NCBI GenBank assembly: GCA_012934845.2
Contig: WNNJ02002766.1
Span: 1-64,000, forward strand
Direction: 5' to 3'
Length of the DNA: 64,000 bases
From: Pomphorhynchus laevis
Taxonomy: Eukaryota; Acanthocephala; Palaeacanthocephala; Echinorhynchida; Pomphorhynchidae
In this document: positions 45,391 through 57,292 of the stretch, one piece after another
Numbering within the stretch: the first letter of the stretch is position 1
Layout of the letters: each line of letters opens with the position of its first letter
Notes under the pieces: generated by a model
Told to the model about the DNA's origin: nothing
The model's input: only the letters and a program-made list of their open reading frames with translations
Databases searched by the model: none
Translations under genes and position numbers: made by a program

Positions 45391-45999
45391 TTTGAGAACA
45401 TTTGTGTACAAATTTTATTTTTATTTTTTTTTATTTTAAATTTAATTTTTTTAAATTAAATTTTAACCCACATTTTAACTTAGTTAAGCCTTTATGGTAA
45501 ACTACATTATTTAATAATATATGGAGTTCGCATTGACGCTCCTGACAGTCTGTTCAGCTTAGCAAATAACTTGTTGGATAATTATGTAAAGATAGAGAAG
45601 ACAGTTATTTTCTGTATTTTCTGTTTTTCATCCAAATGCAGCTACTTATTTTACTCGATCGAGTTTTCAATATATTGCCTCTATGTGCACTAACAATCAT
45701 GCTTTTTTGCATTCTTTTATATCATCCTTGATGAAAAAAGTGACAAGCCATCTAAGTAATGATTTCCTTACTCTATGCAAAAAGCAAAAATAATGCTGGT
45801 AATGTAATTTCTTATTCATCATTTTACAAATTTGGTATACGAAAGCAAGTCGAATTTGGTATTTTACACATTTATTATATCTGAAAAAATAAGATAACTC
45901 TTAAAAAATTTTTAAAAACGAAATACTTATTAAAATTATGCAGTTAATATATTGTTGCTGCTCCTGTCATTCGTTAGATCCTTGAGAGGATTCGGCATA
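45391..45999. other. AT-rich noncoding DNA
   Basis: T-rich runs at 45415-45460 and a diverged copy of the 38.86-kb repeat word at 45715-45755. No gene. Confidence 0.5.
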
Positions 46000-46880
46000 T
46001 GTATCATAGAGATTGCATCAAAGATGCTTAATAACAACGGTCCATGATTTTATTGGAATACGGCAATATGTTGAAAGCTGATGTCGGTACTTAACTGGAC
46101 TACACTTAACGATCTGCATACTATTCGTCAGTACTATATGTCATAGATGATTGGCAGCGCTCATCAGTACTATGAACCATCTTTATGACGTTTTGCCTGC
46201 TTGACTGGCCTTTGAAAAGGAGCATTTCCGATAAATTGCTTAAGTTCCAGTGGCAAAAAGATGCTTAATAACAACGGTCCATGATTCCATTGGAATACGG
46301 CAATATGTTGAAAGCTACTGTCGGTAATTAACTGGACTACACTCAATGATCAGCATGCTATTCGTTACTACTAGACGTCAGGGATGATCGGCAGCGCTCA
46401 TAAGTAGTATAAGCCATCTCGATTACGTTTCGGCTGCATGTGTGACTTTTGAAAAAGAGCATTTAAGATAAATTGCTTGATATATATTGTATATATAGCT
46501 TTATATATAAATTGCTTTCTATATTATACTGGTGCAGGGATTTGCTGAGTAAACAACGGTCCAGGATTTATCACGAAATACGGCGTTCATAGAAAATTGT
46601 TTTGCTTGAATGACTGGACTTTGATTCAAAGTGTTATATATTACAAAGGAAACAGCACCGCCACATGGGATCCTCAACTTCCTAAATGTTGTGGGACCAA
46701 CAGGAAAGCTAACGGAAGCAACAGGTAGCAATAGCATCGGATGGAAACGATCACGTTGTAAATGTTACTATTCGTTACTACTAGACGTCAGGGATGATCG
46801 GCAGCGCTCATAAGTAGTATGAGTCATCTCGATGACGTAAAAGGAAACAGCACCGCCGCCTGGGATCCTCAACTTCCTAA
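46000..46880. repeat. Penelope-type tandem repeat units
   Basis: The block GATGCTTAATAACAACGGTCC repeats at 46023 and 46260 (as 20-base word), spacing about 240 bp, each followed by a CGTCA..GATGATCGGCAGCGCTCAT segment (46150, 46380, again at 46785). 46640-46690 and 46840-46880 carry the GGAAACAGCACCGCC..GGGATCCTCAA block shared with the 12.7-14.1 kb hammerhead array. On the minus strand CTGATGAGCGCTGCC (46165) and GACGTC followed by TAG look like broken hammerhead arms, but no GAAA lies between them. Confidence 0.75.
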
Positions 46881-47238
46881 AAAACATAGTTTATAGATTC
46901 GTTTTCATCGTGTCAATTTAAAGTTGTAGAAATCAAGTTAAATACCTAAAATTTAATGAGTCATCTTAAGAAAAGGGTGAAAGCACTACCCAGTAAACAC
47001 TTGTATTTCTACTGAAAACACTCGTATCTTTTAACTGAAATGTCATTTCAACTGAAATGTAAAAACGTCAAGTTGTATTATTGTATATACGCAAATTACA
47101 TCTACTTTTTACGATGTAGTTTTTGAGATCAGAAGTAGTTTACTTGTACAGTTTTTTAGTGTCAATCTTAATTACACCTGCGAAAATTCTAATTGTTTTA
47201 ATAAGTTTAAGATTTTAACGTTTGCGAATACTAGAACA
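46881..47238. other. MDH upstream region
   Basis: 5' flank of the malate dehydrogenase gene. No clear TATA box or initiator could be assigned. Confidence 0.45.
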
Positions 47239-50200
47239 ATGAAGGAAGCCATCAAAGTTTTAATTACTGGAGCTGGTGGACAGATAGGATATTCACTAGT
47301 CTACATGGTTACCAGTGGTTACGTTTTTGGAAATGATCAGGTATTCTCTTATACGAAACGAAATCATTAAGTTGAAAACACTTCTTTATAAAGCCAATAG
47401 ATTTGCATCTTCTTGAAATTCCGTATGGAATGAAATCCCTCCAGGGATTGTGTATGGAATTACAAGACTCATATTTACCTTTAATTCATTGTAAGTATCG
47501 ACATTATGTTTTCACTTCTATTAGTTTATTCAAAGTACTTTATCGTCTTCGGTTTTCGTTTTTATCCACATTTGCTCTTGAAATGATTTATTAAATCATT
47601 AATAAAGTGGAGTATATAATAAATTAAAGTATATATAGAGAGTGTTATTAAGAATTTTTAATGCTTAGGATGCGCTATCAATATTGCTTTACTAATAGAG
47701 TGTGTTTTAATATTATAGATTAGTATAATAGGTTTTAAAAATATGTAAAAATAGTTTGAACGTTTACTAAATGATAAGTCTGCTTACATGGAAATAGTGT
47801 TATATCTTGCAAGCATGTTTGAAATATGCTATCATTTGCTTTTATTTCTATTGATCCACTAAGAAGAACATTCATTGCAGAAAACATATCACCTTCACAT
47901 TTGCAAAGGATGTATAGAGCCAGTTCTAATGAATAGGGAGCTTTCTGATGAATGGCTGATTGTGCGAAAGATAGATAATCGTTTACTAAATAAGCGGAAA
48001 TATCTTAAAAGTAATTTTAGTAGATCAATGCCTTACCAGATTGAACCTTCAATAAATTTAATTTCAGTACAAAAGAAATAGTATTACTTAGAAAAGCATT
48101 TGTTTTCAATTTTCAAATGATTCAGTTGACGAAATCTAACATTGGATTTCCTGATATTGTATTAATCTTACAACAATTAATCAATTAACCATTAATCTTA
48201 CAAGGGCTAACATGAATAAGAAAAAATTTGAATGAAAAAAAACTTTCAACGATCTAAATAAAGGTTTTCTAAGCATATTACAAATAAATTGAAATAAACC
48301 GAATATCAAAAGGATTGCAATGCATTTATGCTTGCGATCTGTCGTTAGTAAAAGTATATGAATAAAAGTAGCCATAATTTTTAAATCAAAAATATACAAT
48401 AACACTATTTTTAAATAGTTGATAATGATTCATTATTGATAAATAATTATTGGAGCTGGATCAAAAAAAGAGGATTTTTTGTTTGATATTTCGCTAGCCT
48501 ATGTTAGCATCTTCAGAAAATTACTAAGGTGGTTTTCTGAAAGAATTTCAATACACCTTTTTTCAATTAATACGAACAGGAAAGAATAAACATGCATGCT
48601 GTTTTACAAACTTCTTCGAGAAGTTAACCCGGAATGCGCCGACCACAGACGCCTAGCCCCCATGGGGCTTTTCGATCTTAGTCTAATCATCACTACAGGG
48701 TAGTCTCATCAATGTGGCCCTGTAGTTACACAACTTCGACGGTTCGTGATCCTTAGTAAACCTCTGAACGAAATTCAATGAAAATTGTAATTTTCTGAAA
48801 ATGCTAACAGAGGCTAGCGAGATATCAAACTAAAAAAATTCTTTTTTTTGATCCAGCTCCAATAATTATTTATCAATAATGAATCATTATCAACTATTTA
48901 AAAATAGTGTTATTTTTGATTTAAAACTCGTGGTTACTTTTATTCATATACTTTTACTAACGACAGATCGCAAGCATAAATGCATTGCAATCCTTTTGAT
49001 ATTCGGTTTATTTCAATTTATCTGTAATATCCTTAGAAAAGCTTTATTTGGATCGGTGAAAGTTATTTTCATTCAATTTTTTCTTAGTTATGTTAGCCAT
49101 TGTAAGATTAATGGTTAATTGATTAATTGTAAGATTAATGCAATATCAGGAAATCTAATGTTAGATTTCGTCAACTGAATCATTTGAAAATTGAAAACAA
49201 ATGCTTTTCTAAGTAATACTATTTCTTTTGTACTGAAATTAAATTTATTGAAGGTTCAATTTGATAAGGCATTGATCTACTAAAATTACTTTTAAGATAT
49301 TTCCACTTATTTATTAAACGATTATCTATCGTTCGCACAATCAGCTATATGTAAAAATTTTATGTAAATTAAATAATATGTAAATAATATATTTTAAATA
49401 TTATTAAAACTAATATTTGTATATATTATTGTAGAGCCTTTTAAAATTCTACTCCGCCTCTAGGATTACAAGCACGCGAGCAAATTAGTAATTAAAATGA
49501 TCATCGGATCTTGTCCGATTAGCTTTGATGCTTCTTAATCTTGTGGTTAGATTAATTGTCCTACTATGTTAAACACGATTTTTTTAAAACGTAAGTTTAT
49601 GAATAACTACAGAACGACCCTTGAAAATACAGTCTACCACCACATCACCACATCAATTTTATATTTATTAAATATAAAAATAATATATTTTATTATTTTA
49701 TAATTTATTAAAGAAGTTGTCTTGAAAATAAATACTTACAATTAAAAAAGGACTGTTGAGTATTGTCGAAATATCTAATAATAAATAAAGTCTTTTGTAA
49801 ATGTTCTTTTCGAGGATGGTTCGCAATAAACAAGATATTATTAAATAATATAAAAGATTATAAATAATTATGTATAAATGATCTTGATCCAAAATTATAA
49901 TTTGTAATTTTAGAGCAGGATCAATATAATATCATTTTATATATTTCCCTAGCTGCTGTTAGCATCATCAGAAACAAAAATAAAAATCTATGGTTTGTAA
50001 AAATAAAAAAGTAAATATAAATTTATGGTTTGCTAAACTGTAAAAAATATGATTAGATAAAATAATGACTATAAAATAATATTTTTAAGACTAAAAGTTT
50101 TAATTTATTAAAACTTTATATATGCTGAAACGTGAATTGAAATATAACTGATTGCCGGATGAGATTCGGAATAAATTTAATTATGCCTTGGCTTTTCTAT

Positions 50201-53200
50201 CGAGAATCAAATTAGCTTTATTTATAAAGGTAATAAAATTATAAAATATATAAATAATATTTTATTTTTTAATATTTTGTTTTGGTATTTAAGAAGTTAA
50301 TTTAACTTTTTCTTATTTTATTTATTCGCATAATAAATTAATTTGCTATGTTGAGCCAAATTTATATTGTCGCATTTCATCGTCTACCAGAAATAATTTT
50401 ACAAAAAGTCATACAAATTGTATTTAATTTCTAACTTGAACACGCCATGAAAAGGTTTTCCTTTTCATCAAAAAAACATTGCATATTTCAATTTAGTAGC
50501 TTTAATTGTTTATCTTTATGCTTAAAATATAAATAAATAATTATCTTTTATATAAGATAATAATTATATTATTTAAAAGATAAGATCTTTATTATCTTAT
50601 TTTATTAAACCTTATTTTATGTTTTTAATTGTATTATTTTATTTTTATCAATTGTATTAAACTTATTTTATTAATTAATCCTTTTTTATTATTTTATTAT
50701 TTTATTAAATCTTATCTTATTTGATTATTTTTTTATCTTATTAAATCTTATTTTTAAATAGGATTTTTATTTTAACTTGGATATAATAAGTAAAATAGTA
50801 AAAATAATTAATAAATCTTAATAATAAATTAATAAATTAAAATAATAAATTAAATAATAAATTCATTTATAAATAATAAATATATGGCCGTATATTTATC
50901 CACGGTATCTAGCAAACGGACACACATTTATCGTGTTTTTGCAGTACCTGAACACAAGTCATTATGTTTTTAAATCCTTGATAGCCCAAAGTTGTCATAT
51001 TTAGTTCTCAATTTGTTAGCTGATTGATTGTTGTTCATCCATCTATATTTAGAAACAGAAATAAAATTTTCCTAATCGTACAATCATTGTAAATCAGTCT
51101 CAGATATACCTAAAATATTATAAAATCAATAGATCTACTAATCAATTAATTAAAACAATAATTAGTTAAAATTAATTAATAATTAATTAATTAGAACTGT
51201 CAAGAATGTTCAAATACACAATTCGAATTTTGTATTTTATTTAAAACAATTAACTATTTGTTTCATTAAATTTATTTAAATAATTAAATTGTTAATCATT
51301 TATTTAATAATTAATATAGTTATATTTAATGATATATTAAATATTAATATATCATTAATATAGCTATATAAATGTTTTATTGATTTGTATATTGTGCAGT
51401 CGTTTCTTAAGAAAAGGTTTACACATCACTTTCGGTTCTATATTCTCTAAAAATGTTAATGGAAAAATAAAAATTGTAATTAACGGGAAAATATTTCAAC
51501 ATTTGTATAGAAAAATCGTTCTTACACGTGGCGTAAAATCAGAAAGTGATGCCACACACATTGCTGCTACAAATTACTATGTATATTGTATAGCTGATGC
51601 AATTATAAATTAATTCTTTTTGATAATTGTCGTCTATATATTTTAAAATTCTAAATTTAAATAGTTTCTGGTGAGTCTTTAAATTTTGAGTTGCATATTA
51701 TAGCAACTCGTCGTGTAATTTCAAAAACCTTCTGTCAATCCGATATAATATTTATATAATATTTGATGTAATTAGATATGATAAATATAAAGTTATAGTT
51801 AAACGAACTATTACTATATGTTTGCTGAACTATATTTGATTTCAACTACATATATATTTTATCTCTAATTTGTACATTAAAGATGTTTTATTTGAATAAG
51901 ATACACTAGATAATCAAATTTCATCAGAGCAAATACGTCATTAGGGTGTATTTGACCCCGCTGCTATGTTGAGTAGAGGAATAGGGGTTGAAACCTGATA
52001 AAATAGCTGTTCCTCCTGATGACTTCTAATCCTTACTCTGCTACATCGCCTGTCATTTATTAGTCATTCATAAAAATTGACTTTTATTTTTAATTTTATT
52101 TGTAAATTCTATCGTTATTTCAAAAATCGAAATAGCTATCAATAATCGAAATCTTTAATTGTATTTTTATAAATTAATTATATCTTTCAATATTATGTAT
52201 ATGATGTAGAAATATAATACAGAAATACTATCAATTGCATAATATTTGATTACTATTTTAGCCATTATCAATACAGATAATCTTGAAGAAGGGTTTAAAG
52301 ACATCGATGTTGCGTTTTTGGTAGGGTCCGTTCCTCGTAAGCAGGGTATGGAACGGAAGGACTTAATGAGCGCTAACGTTAAAATATTCGAAAAGCAAGG
52401 TCAGGCACTAGATAAATACGCCAAGAAAACTGTGAAGGTATAATATGCGAAAAGATTCTTAGACATTATCATATACTGCTTACCTAGGTCATCGTTGTTG
52501 GTAACCCGGCTAATACTAATGCATACATTTGCTCGAAATTTGCGCCGTCCATACCATCACAAAACATAACTGCAATGACAAGATTAGATCAAAATCGTTG
52601 CTATGGTATGTTAGCTGATGCTCTTAAGGTAAATGTATCGTCGATTAAAAATGCAATCGTTTGGGGTAATCACTCGACTACCATGTTTCCTGACACTAGT
52701 CAAGCGACCGTTACTCTACCAGACGGCAAAACACTACCGGTAGATGACAAACTTAGTGACAAGAAAGAATGGCTACGCACTATGTTTGTTAAGGTAATGT
52801 GTTGTATATTTGATGACATTATCAATAAATTAAAGAATTAAATAATTATTTGAACTTATTAGACATAAAATTAATCAAATTAATTCAACTTATCTTGTAG
52901 AAGAGTTGGTAGTCATCCTTCTGACGAGCCATTCTGACGATTCCTACTATTAGGACGTGGACGAAGTTCGTCAATATGTGCGGGGTCATGTACAAGTAAT
53001 GATCGTTTTGACTGATCGGCGTTATTTAAACTGTTTAGGGATGATTTCATTGTCTTGTTATTTGAACTTTAATAATAATTATTTGAACTTCCACGCCCTA
53101 ATATGTCAGTTTGGAGGCCACCCTGGAATTCGTCATGATAGCTTGAGGGATACAGTCTTTCAAGCAGCAGTTTCTGCTGGATTGAGGGTGGCAAAGGAAG

Positions 53201-54644
53201 TACCCAACCTAGTTCGTGGTTTGCGAGAGAGACTGGCGGACATTCTATTTTATAAGGACCCTCCTTTAGCAGTTGATTTTGCCGTAACTAACCCACAACA
53301 AAATGCGTATATTTCCATAGCTTCTGAGATCCCTGGTTATGCCAGGGATCTCAGAAACCATCTTGAACTTTAACAGATATTTCTTTAAGTGAATTCGTTT
53401 AATATTAACATCAATTATCTATACATATTATATGCTTTATCTCTAATTTATGTATGTATACATTATGCTATATTCTACCTTTTAGTAACGTGTACAATAT
53501 GCATGCAATTTAAAAAAGAAATAATTATCAAAAATTGAAATATCTATCACATAAGACGTTAATTATTAAAGTCTATTTTATAAGGACCCTCCTTTAGCAG
53601 TTGATTTTGCCGTAACTAACCCACAACAAAATGCGTATATTTCCATAGCTTCTGAGATCCCTGGTTATGCCAGGGATCTCAGAAACCATCTTGAACTTTA
53701 ACAGATATTTCTTTAAGTGAATTCGTTTAATATTAACATCAATTATCTATACATATTATATGCTTTATCTCTAATTTATGTATGTATACATTATGCTATA
53801 TTCTACCTTTTAGTAACGTGTACAATATGCATGCAATTTAAAAAAGAAATAATTATCAAAAATTGAAATATCTATCACATAAGACGTTAATTATTAAAGT
53901 CTTAATTATTATGATGTTATCATTTATGTCCACTCAATACAGCCCATACGAAGATAAAAAATCTGGATTGAATTTGAAAATTATATTTTTGTTAAACAAA
54001 AATATCGGTTAATACCCTAAGATATAGAGAAGTAGGACTAGTATCTGCTAAATTGTATAACAATTTAATTGTATGTCATATATTGCAATTTATTGTAATA
54101 CATTGAAATATTGTAAAAATATTCTAGTATATTTTATAATATTGAAATATTGTGTTAAAATATTAAATTGAACGAATTTCCAGCTTCATTTCGATATTTT
54201 TATTACTCAAAGCCAGCAAAATATTTGACTATACGAAATTGTATTAATATTACAAAACATTGATGAATTCTATTTTAGTCAATACAAACTAGGGGCTCTG
54301 CTATTATTGAGGCAAGAAAGTTAAGTTCAGCTCTTTCCGCAGCTAAAGCAGCTTGCGATCATATGAAAGACTGGTGGAATGGAACTGAGGTATAAATTGT
54401 ATTTTTTTAGATTATTTCTTAATTATGTTGCTTTTAACAGCAATACGCATCAATGGTAGTTCAAAGCGATGGATCTTATGGTGTAGAGAAGGGGTTGTTT
54501 TTCAGCTTCCCGTGTACTATAAAGAATAAGGAATGGCAAATCGTTCAGGGTATACAATTTGACAGCTGGGCTCAATCTATGATTGACGCAACAATGAAAG
54601 AACTTATCGAAGAAAAGGAAATGGCTCTACATAGTATTGCCTGA
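47239..54644 (+). CDS. MDH1: Cytosolic malate dehydrogenase, six exons
   Basis: NAD-dependent oxidation of malate to oxaloacetate in the cytosol (malate-aspartate shuttle). Exons by reading frame and GT-AG sites: 47239-47340, 47394-47490, 52262-52437, 52488-52793, 54279-54389, 54441-54644. Total 996 nt, 331 residues plus stop, close to the family's ~333. Introns are 53, 4771, 50, 1485 and 51 bp. Motifs: Rossmann [11 protein letters not shown] near the start; [15 protein letters not shown] (substrate arginines); [16 protein letters not shown] (catalytic Asp, Arg); [11 protein letters not shown] (catalytic His); [21 protein letters not shown]-terminal [14 protein letters not shown]. All catalytic residues are present and the frame is open, so it is probably functional. 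Introns 2 and 4 carry repeats and retroelement pieces. Confidence 0.94.
48483..48526 (-). ncRNA. Degenerate hammerhead-like motif, family F
   Basis: Minus strand CTGAAGA-T-GCTAAC-ATAG-GCTAGC-GAAA: a valid CTGANGA core, stem II of five pairs with one mismatch, then GAAA. Relatives: plus 48797-48830 (CTGAAAA, GAGA) and minus 49950-49985 (CTGATGA, GGAAA). No convincing stem I. Low confidence. Confidence 0.35.
48641..48719 (-). ncRNA. Hammerhead-like ribozyme, family E copy 1
   Basis: Minus strand: stem I GGCCACA pairs over seven positions with TGTGGTC (one G-U). Core TTGATGA (first C changed to T). A long 33-nt stem II region beginning GAC. GAAA. Hairpin AGCCCC/GGGGCT then GGCGTC as GTC cleavage triplet. 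The core change should impair cleavage. Support comes from three relatives with different single core changes, implying a CTGATGA ancestor. Confidence 0.5.
49347..52261. other. Remainder of MDH intron 2, AT-rich
   Basis: Simple AT-rich sequence with TTATTTTATTA runs (50550-50770) and no conserved exon. A short plus frame at 51380-51613 ([19 protein letters not shown]) is unrecognised. 51890-52080 is the structured dispersed repeat. The end of the intron is TTTACTATTTTAG-like at 52250-52261. Confidence 0.6.
51890..52085. repeat. Structured dispersed repeat, copy 2
   Basis: Full set of family words. Compared with the copy at 61.7 kb, GGCCCC..GGGGCC is replaced by GACCCC..GGGGTT, a change that keeps pairing on both sides. 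Confidence 0.8.
52950..53373 (+). pseudogene. Retroelement C-terminal nuclease-like fragment in MDH intron 4
   Basis: The open frame ending at 53373 reads [39 protein letters not shown] and [12 protein letters not shown]. The GGH..RHDxLRD then D..AVDxxVT layout parallels the IRHDIVRD..RFDIV..FLDICVFN tail at 19.7-19.95 kb, so it is the C-terminus of a retroelement polyprotein. The N-terminal part (52957-53090) is not recognisable. 53089-53106 may be a boundary. Confidence 0.65.
53244..53899 (+). repeat. 328-bp perfect-looking tandem duplication
   Basis: Units 53244-53571 and 53572-53899 both begin TCTATTTTATAAGGACCC and end TTAATTATTAAAG; no difference was seen by eye. The unit includes the 3' end of the retroelement frame and its flank. 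It lies in MDH intron 4. Confidence 0.95.
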
Positions 54645-55772
54645 TAAGTTAAATTGATTTGGAAGAAAAAGAAAAATTTAGCAACTTCCCAGTTATTTAA
54701 AATACTTCGCAATGTTTGACAAAAACTTTAGATTAAGCGATTTTATCGTTGTCTCTTGGATTTTTTTACAAAAGTTCACAAAATAGAACTAAATATTATT
54801 AGTAAAATAAATTGAAAAAATCAATAAAGATCTCAAAATAAAACATTTAAACGATCAATTAATGCATTTTTGCAGCCAATTGATAATTATAGATCCATAT
54901 CAGTTATCGACGAGTACATCTATAAACAACTGTTCCAATTGTTTTAATTAATAAATTATAAATAACTTATAATTTAATTATAATTTTTAATAACTTAATT
55001 TTTTTAATAATTTAATTATAATTTAAATTATAATTAAATTAAATTATAATTTAAATTATAATTTAACTTTAAGGCATGATGTTGTTTTTGATCTGCAATA
55101 AAGTATTTTTTAACTAATTATTTTGCTTGATAGTGCTATTTTGATAATGATATTTTGCTTGGTAAATTTGATGCTATAAATATAGCGATGTTCAGAATTT
55201 TAAAGCAATGTCAAAGATAATGTACAAATGATGGTTTACAAAAAATGCACGAATTTTTAAATTTGAGAAGGTTACAAATGACTTTATCGAATTTAAATTT
55301 AAAAGAATTTAAAAATTTAAAAGAAATTCAAATTTAAAATAAAAAAAAATTAAAATTTGGCCACAAATGTTCTGTAATCATTTACAATGCTAACAAATTC
55401 AAATATACATTTTAGTGCATAATAACTGTTTTATTTATTGATATAATTAACATATTTTTTAATAAATTTTATTAAATTTAAATTTAGTTTGAGATTGTAG
55501 CCAATATTTGACAACTATTTTGCTTATATTTATATACACAAAATTAATAAATATTTCAGTTAAGTTGATTAAATATATGTTAAACAATTAACTGATTACA
55601 ACCATTAAACAATTTTAATCACTTAATCAAAAAGTAAATTTATTTTTAATATTTCTTATTTTTAATTCTTAGTAAAAATAAGAAATATTGAGCACTTTAA
55701 TGTGTATTTGTGTATTTAATTAATCAAAATTGATATTCAAGTTAAAAGTTAAATAAAGTACAAAATATTTTT
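54645..55772. other. MDH 3' flank, AT-rich
   Basis: Possible polyadenylation signal AATAAA at about 54836. 54940-55075 is a TAATTATAATTTAAATT simple repeat. 55090-55250 carries a repeat and a 40-bp piece resembling the PDI pseudogene's start (TTTAAAGCAATGTCAAAGAT, plus strand). Confidence 0.6.
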
Positions 55773-56745
55773 TCATTGTTCTACAATAGTTCTTTTGCTG
55801 GAACTGCTACTGACTTCTTTTTCAACTGTAGATATGGATTTATCCTTGTTCACAATTGCTAATTCTGATATTCCTTCAGTTTCAATAAACATTATAAAAC
55901 TTTCTAAAGTACGATTTCCGCCGTAAACAATTAGCTGAATATTTTCAATTTTTGGGAATAAGATAATTGTTGGGAAGCTGCGAATATGGATATAATTTCG
56001 TTAAGTGTAGCATCAATTTTAGCGACGAACACATGTGAGTGATTTTCGAAATAAGTATCGAGCAAATTGTAGACAGGTTTCATACGCTGGCAAATACCAC
56101 ACTAGGGTGCATAAAATTCCACTCAAACAGCTTTCGATGGATCATGTGATACAGAAATGATATTGCTCGGTACAAGAGTTTTGACTGGACCACTGTTCCA
56201 ATCCTCCGGCAACTTTTGTGATATGTAGTGAGGCTTAATTTTGTTATCTAAACAATTTTGAACGAAATGTATTAGATTAACAGCGCTTATTTCATTCTCA
56301 TTGTCATACTTGAACTTAATCAAATCGCCTTTAATCTTGGGCGAATGGCCGGTAATTGGGTAGCAGTTAAATCGAAAAACTCAAATGTCCGTGAAGGATC
56401 TTCCAGGTCACTATCAACATGAGCGAATGCAACTGTCCCACGAAATGACTTTGCGGTTTCCAACATAACTGTTCTGTATTTATCAAAAATATCCTTTTTA
56501 CTTGTGTTCAGTGGATTAGATGAATTTCCGACAAATAAGAGAACGTTCACTTTAATATCAAGCATAAATTTAGCATCTTCAGCATTAAAATTTGAGAGCA
56601 ACGGAACAATATTGGATTTCACAAAATTTTTAAATGTATCATACGTTGCGTTTCCTTCCATTACTGCTTCTAATTCATCAAACTTTTTGTAAACCATCAT
56701 TGGTACATTATCTTTGACAGATATTGCTTTAAAAATTTGAACATC
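55773..56745 (-). pseudogene. Protein disulfide isomerase pseudogene (b, b', a' part)
   Basis: Minus strand from DVQIFKAISVKDNVPMMVYK (56745) through LLFVGNSSNPLN, RGTVAFAHVDSDLEDPS, a frameshift near 56330, FKYDNENEISAVNLIHFV, then the a' thioredoxin domain. Its VEFYAPWCGHC-equivalent reads V-stop-VEFYAP-stop-CGIC: TGA at 56123-56125 and TAG (in place of Trp) at 56102-56104. A further frameshift near 55975 precedes RSFPTIILFP (conserved cis-Pro) and YGGNRTLESFIMFIE. The end lacks a KDEL-type signal. The first thioredoxin domain is absent. No introns are seen, consistent with a processed or partial copy. PDI normally forms disulfides in the ER; this copy cannot. Confidence 0.9.
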
Positions 56746-57292
56746 GTTATAAAATCGCTATATTTGTAGCATCAAACTTATCAAACTTTAGCGAGTTTTA
56801 AAGCAAAATAATTAGTTAAAAGCAGATAATGGTTATCGTCGCAAATTTTCGAGATTATTTACTTCTTTAGTGCGACACTAAAATTTTACGTTCATTCCTA
56901 AAATCAATTCGATTTTAGAATTCATGAAATGTCGACAAAGTTATTACTAGAGCATGACGTCAACTTCGTGTGTATGTAAATTATATTTTAAAATGAAATT
57001 ATAACTCGAATAAGTGACTGTGATACATTCCTAAATACAGAGTTAAACGACATTTATGAATTATTATTTTTATAAATTGTTATTTTCAACCTTAATACTT
57101 ATAAAATACACATAGCGGCCTAAGCGCATTCAGATAAAAGATCGACAATATCAATGTGATATTTTAAAAGTTAAGAAGCAGTAATATGAATTTATGTGAA
57201 AAATCTATGACAAGGTTAACGTGATATTTAAAAAAATAAGCAATTTAGACAGAATGTACAAATAAATCTTTTAATTTAATCATAGAGACACA
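56746..57292. other. Upstream flank of intact SLC6 gene
   Basis: 56755-56850 is an inverted copy of the 26.8-kb repeat. 56905-57000 and 57200-57292 match the upstream flank of the frameshifted SLC6 copy; 57000-57200 is unique to this side. GTTAACGTGATATTT..ATAAGCAATTTAGACAG just upstream of the ATG is conserved between copies. Confidence 0.75.

Larger units (their letters stand above)
47955..49346. repeat. Long inverted repeat in MDH intron 2
   Basis: Left arm 47955-48524 and right arm 48787-49346 (about 560-570 bp each) are inverted copies with scattered differences and small indels. The 262-bp loop contains a hammerhead-like element (see 48641). Each arm carries a matching frame with [20 protein letters not shown] (minus 48181-48405; plus 48879-49118), a hydrophobic peptide of unknown meaning that may just reflect the shared DNA. 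Confidence 0.92.

Noticed and set aside
46130-46460. CTGATGAGCGCTGCC and GACGTC on the minus strand as hammerhead candidates
   Set aside because: No GAAA between the arms in any of the three copies; kept only as Penelope-type repeats.
47875-49118. Genes for hydrophobic peptides in the MDH intron inverted repeat
   Set aside because: Both frames come from the same inverted DNA; no start context, splice or family support.
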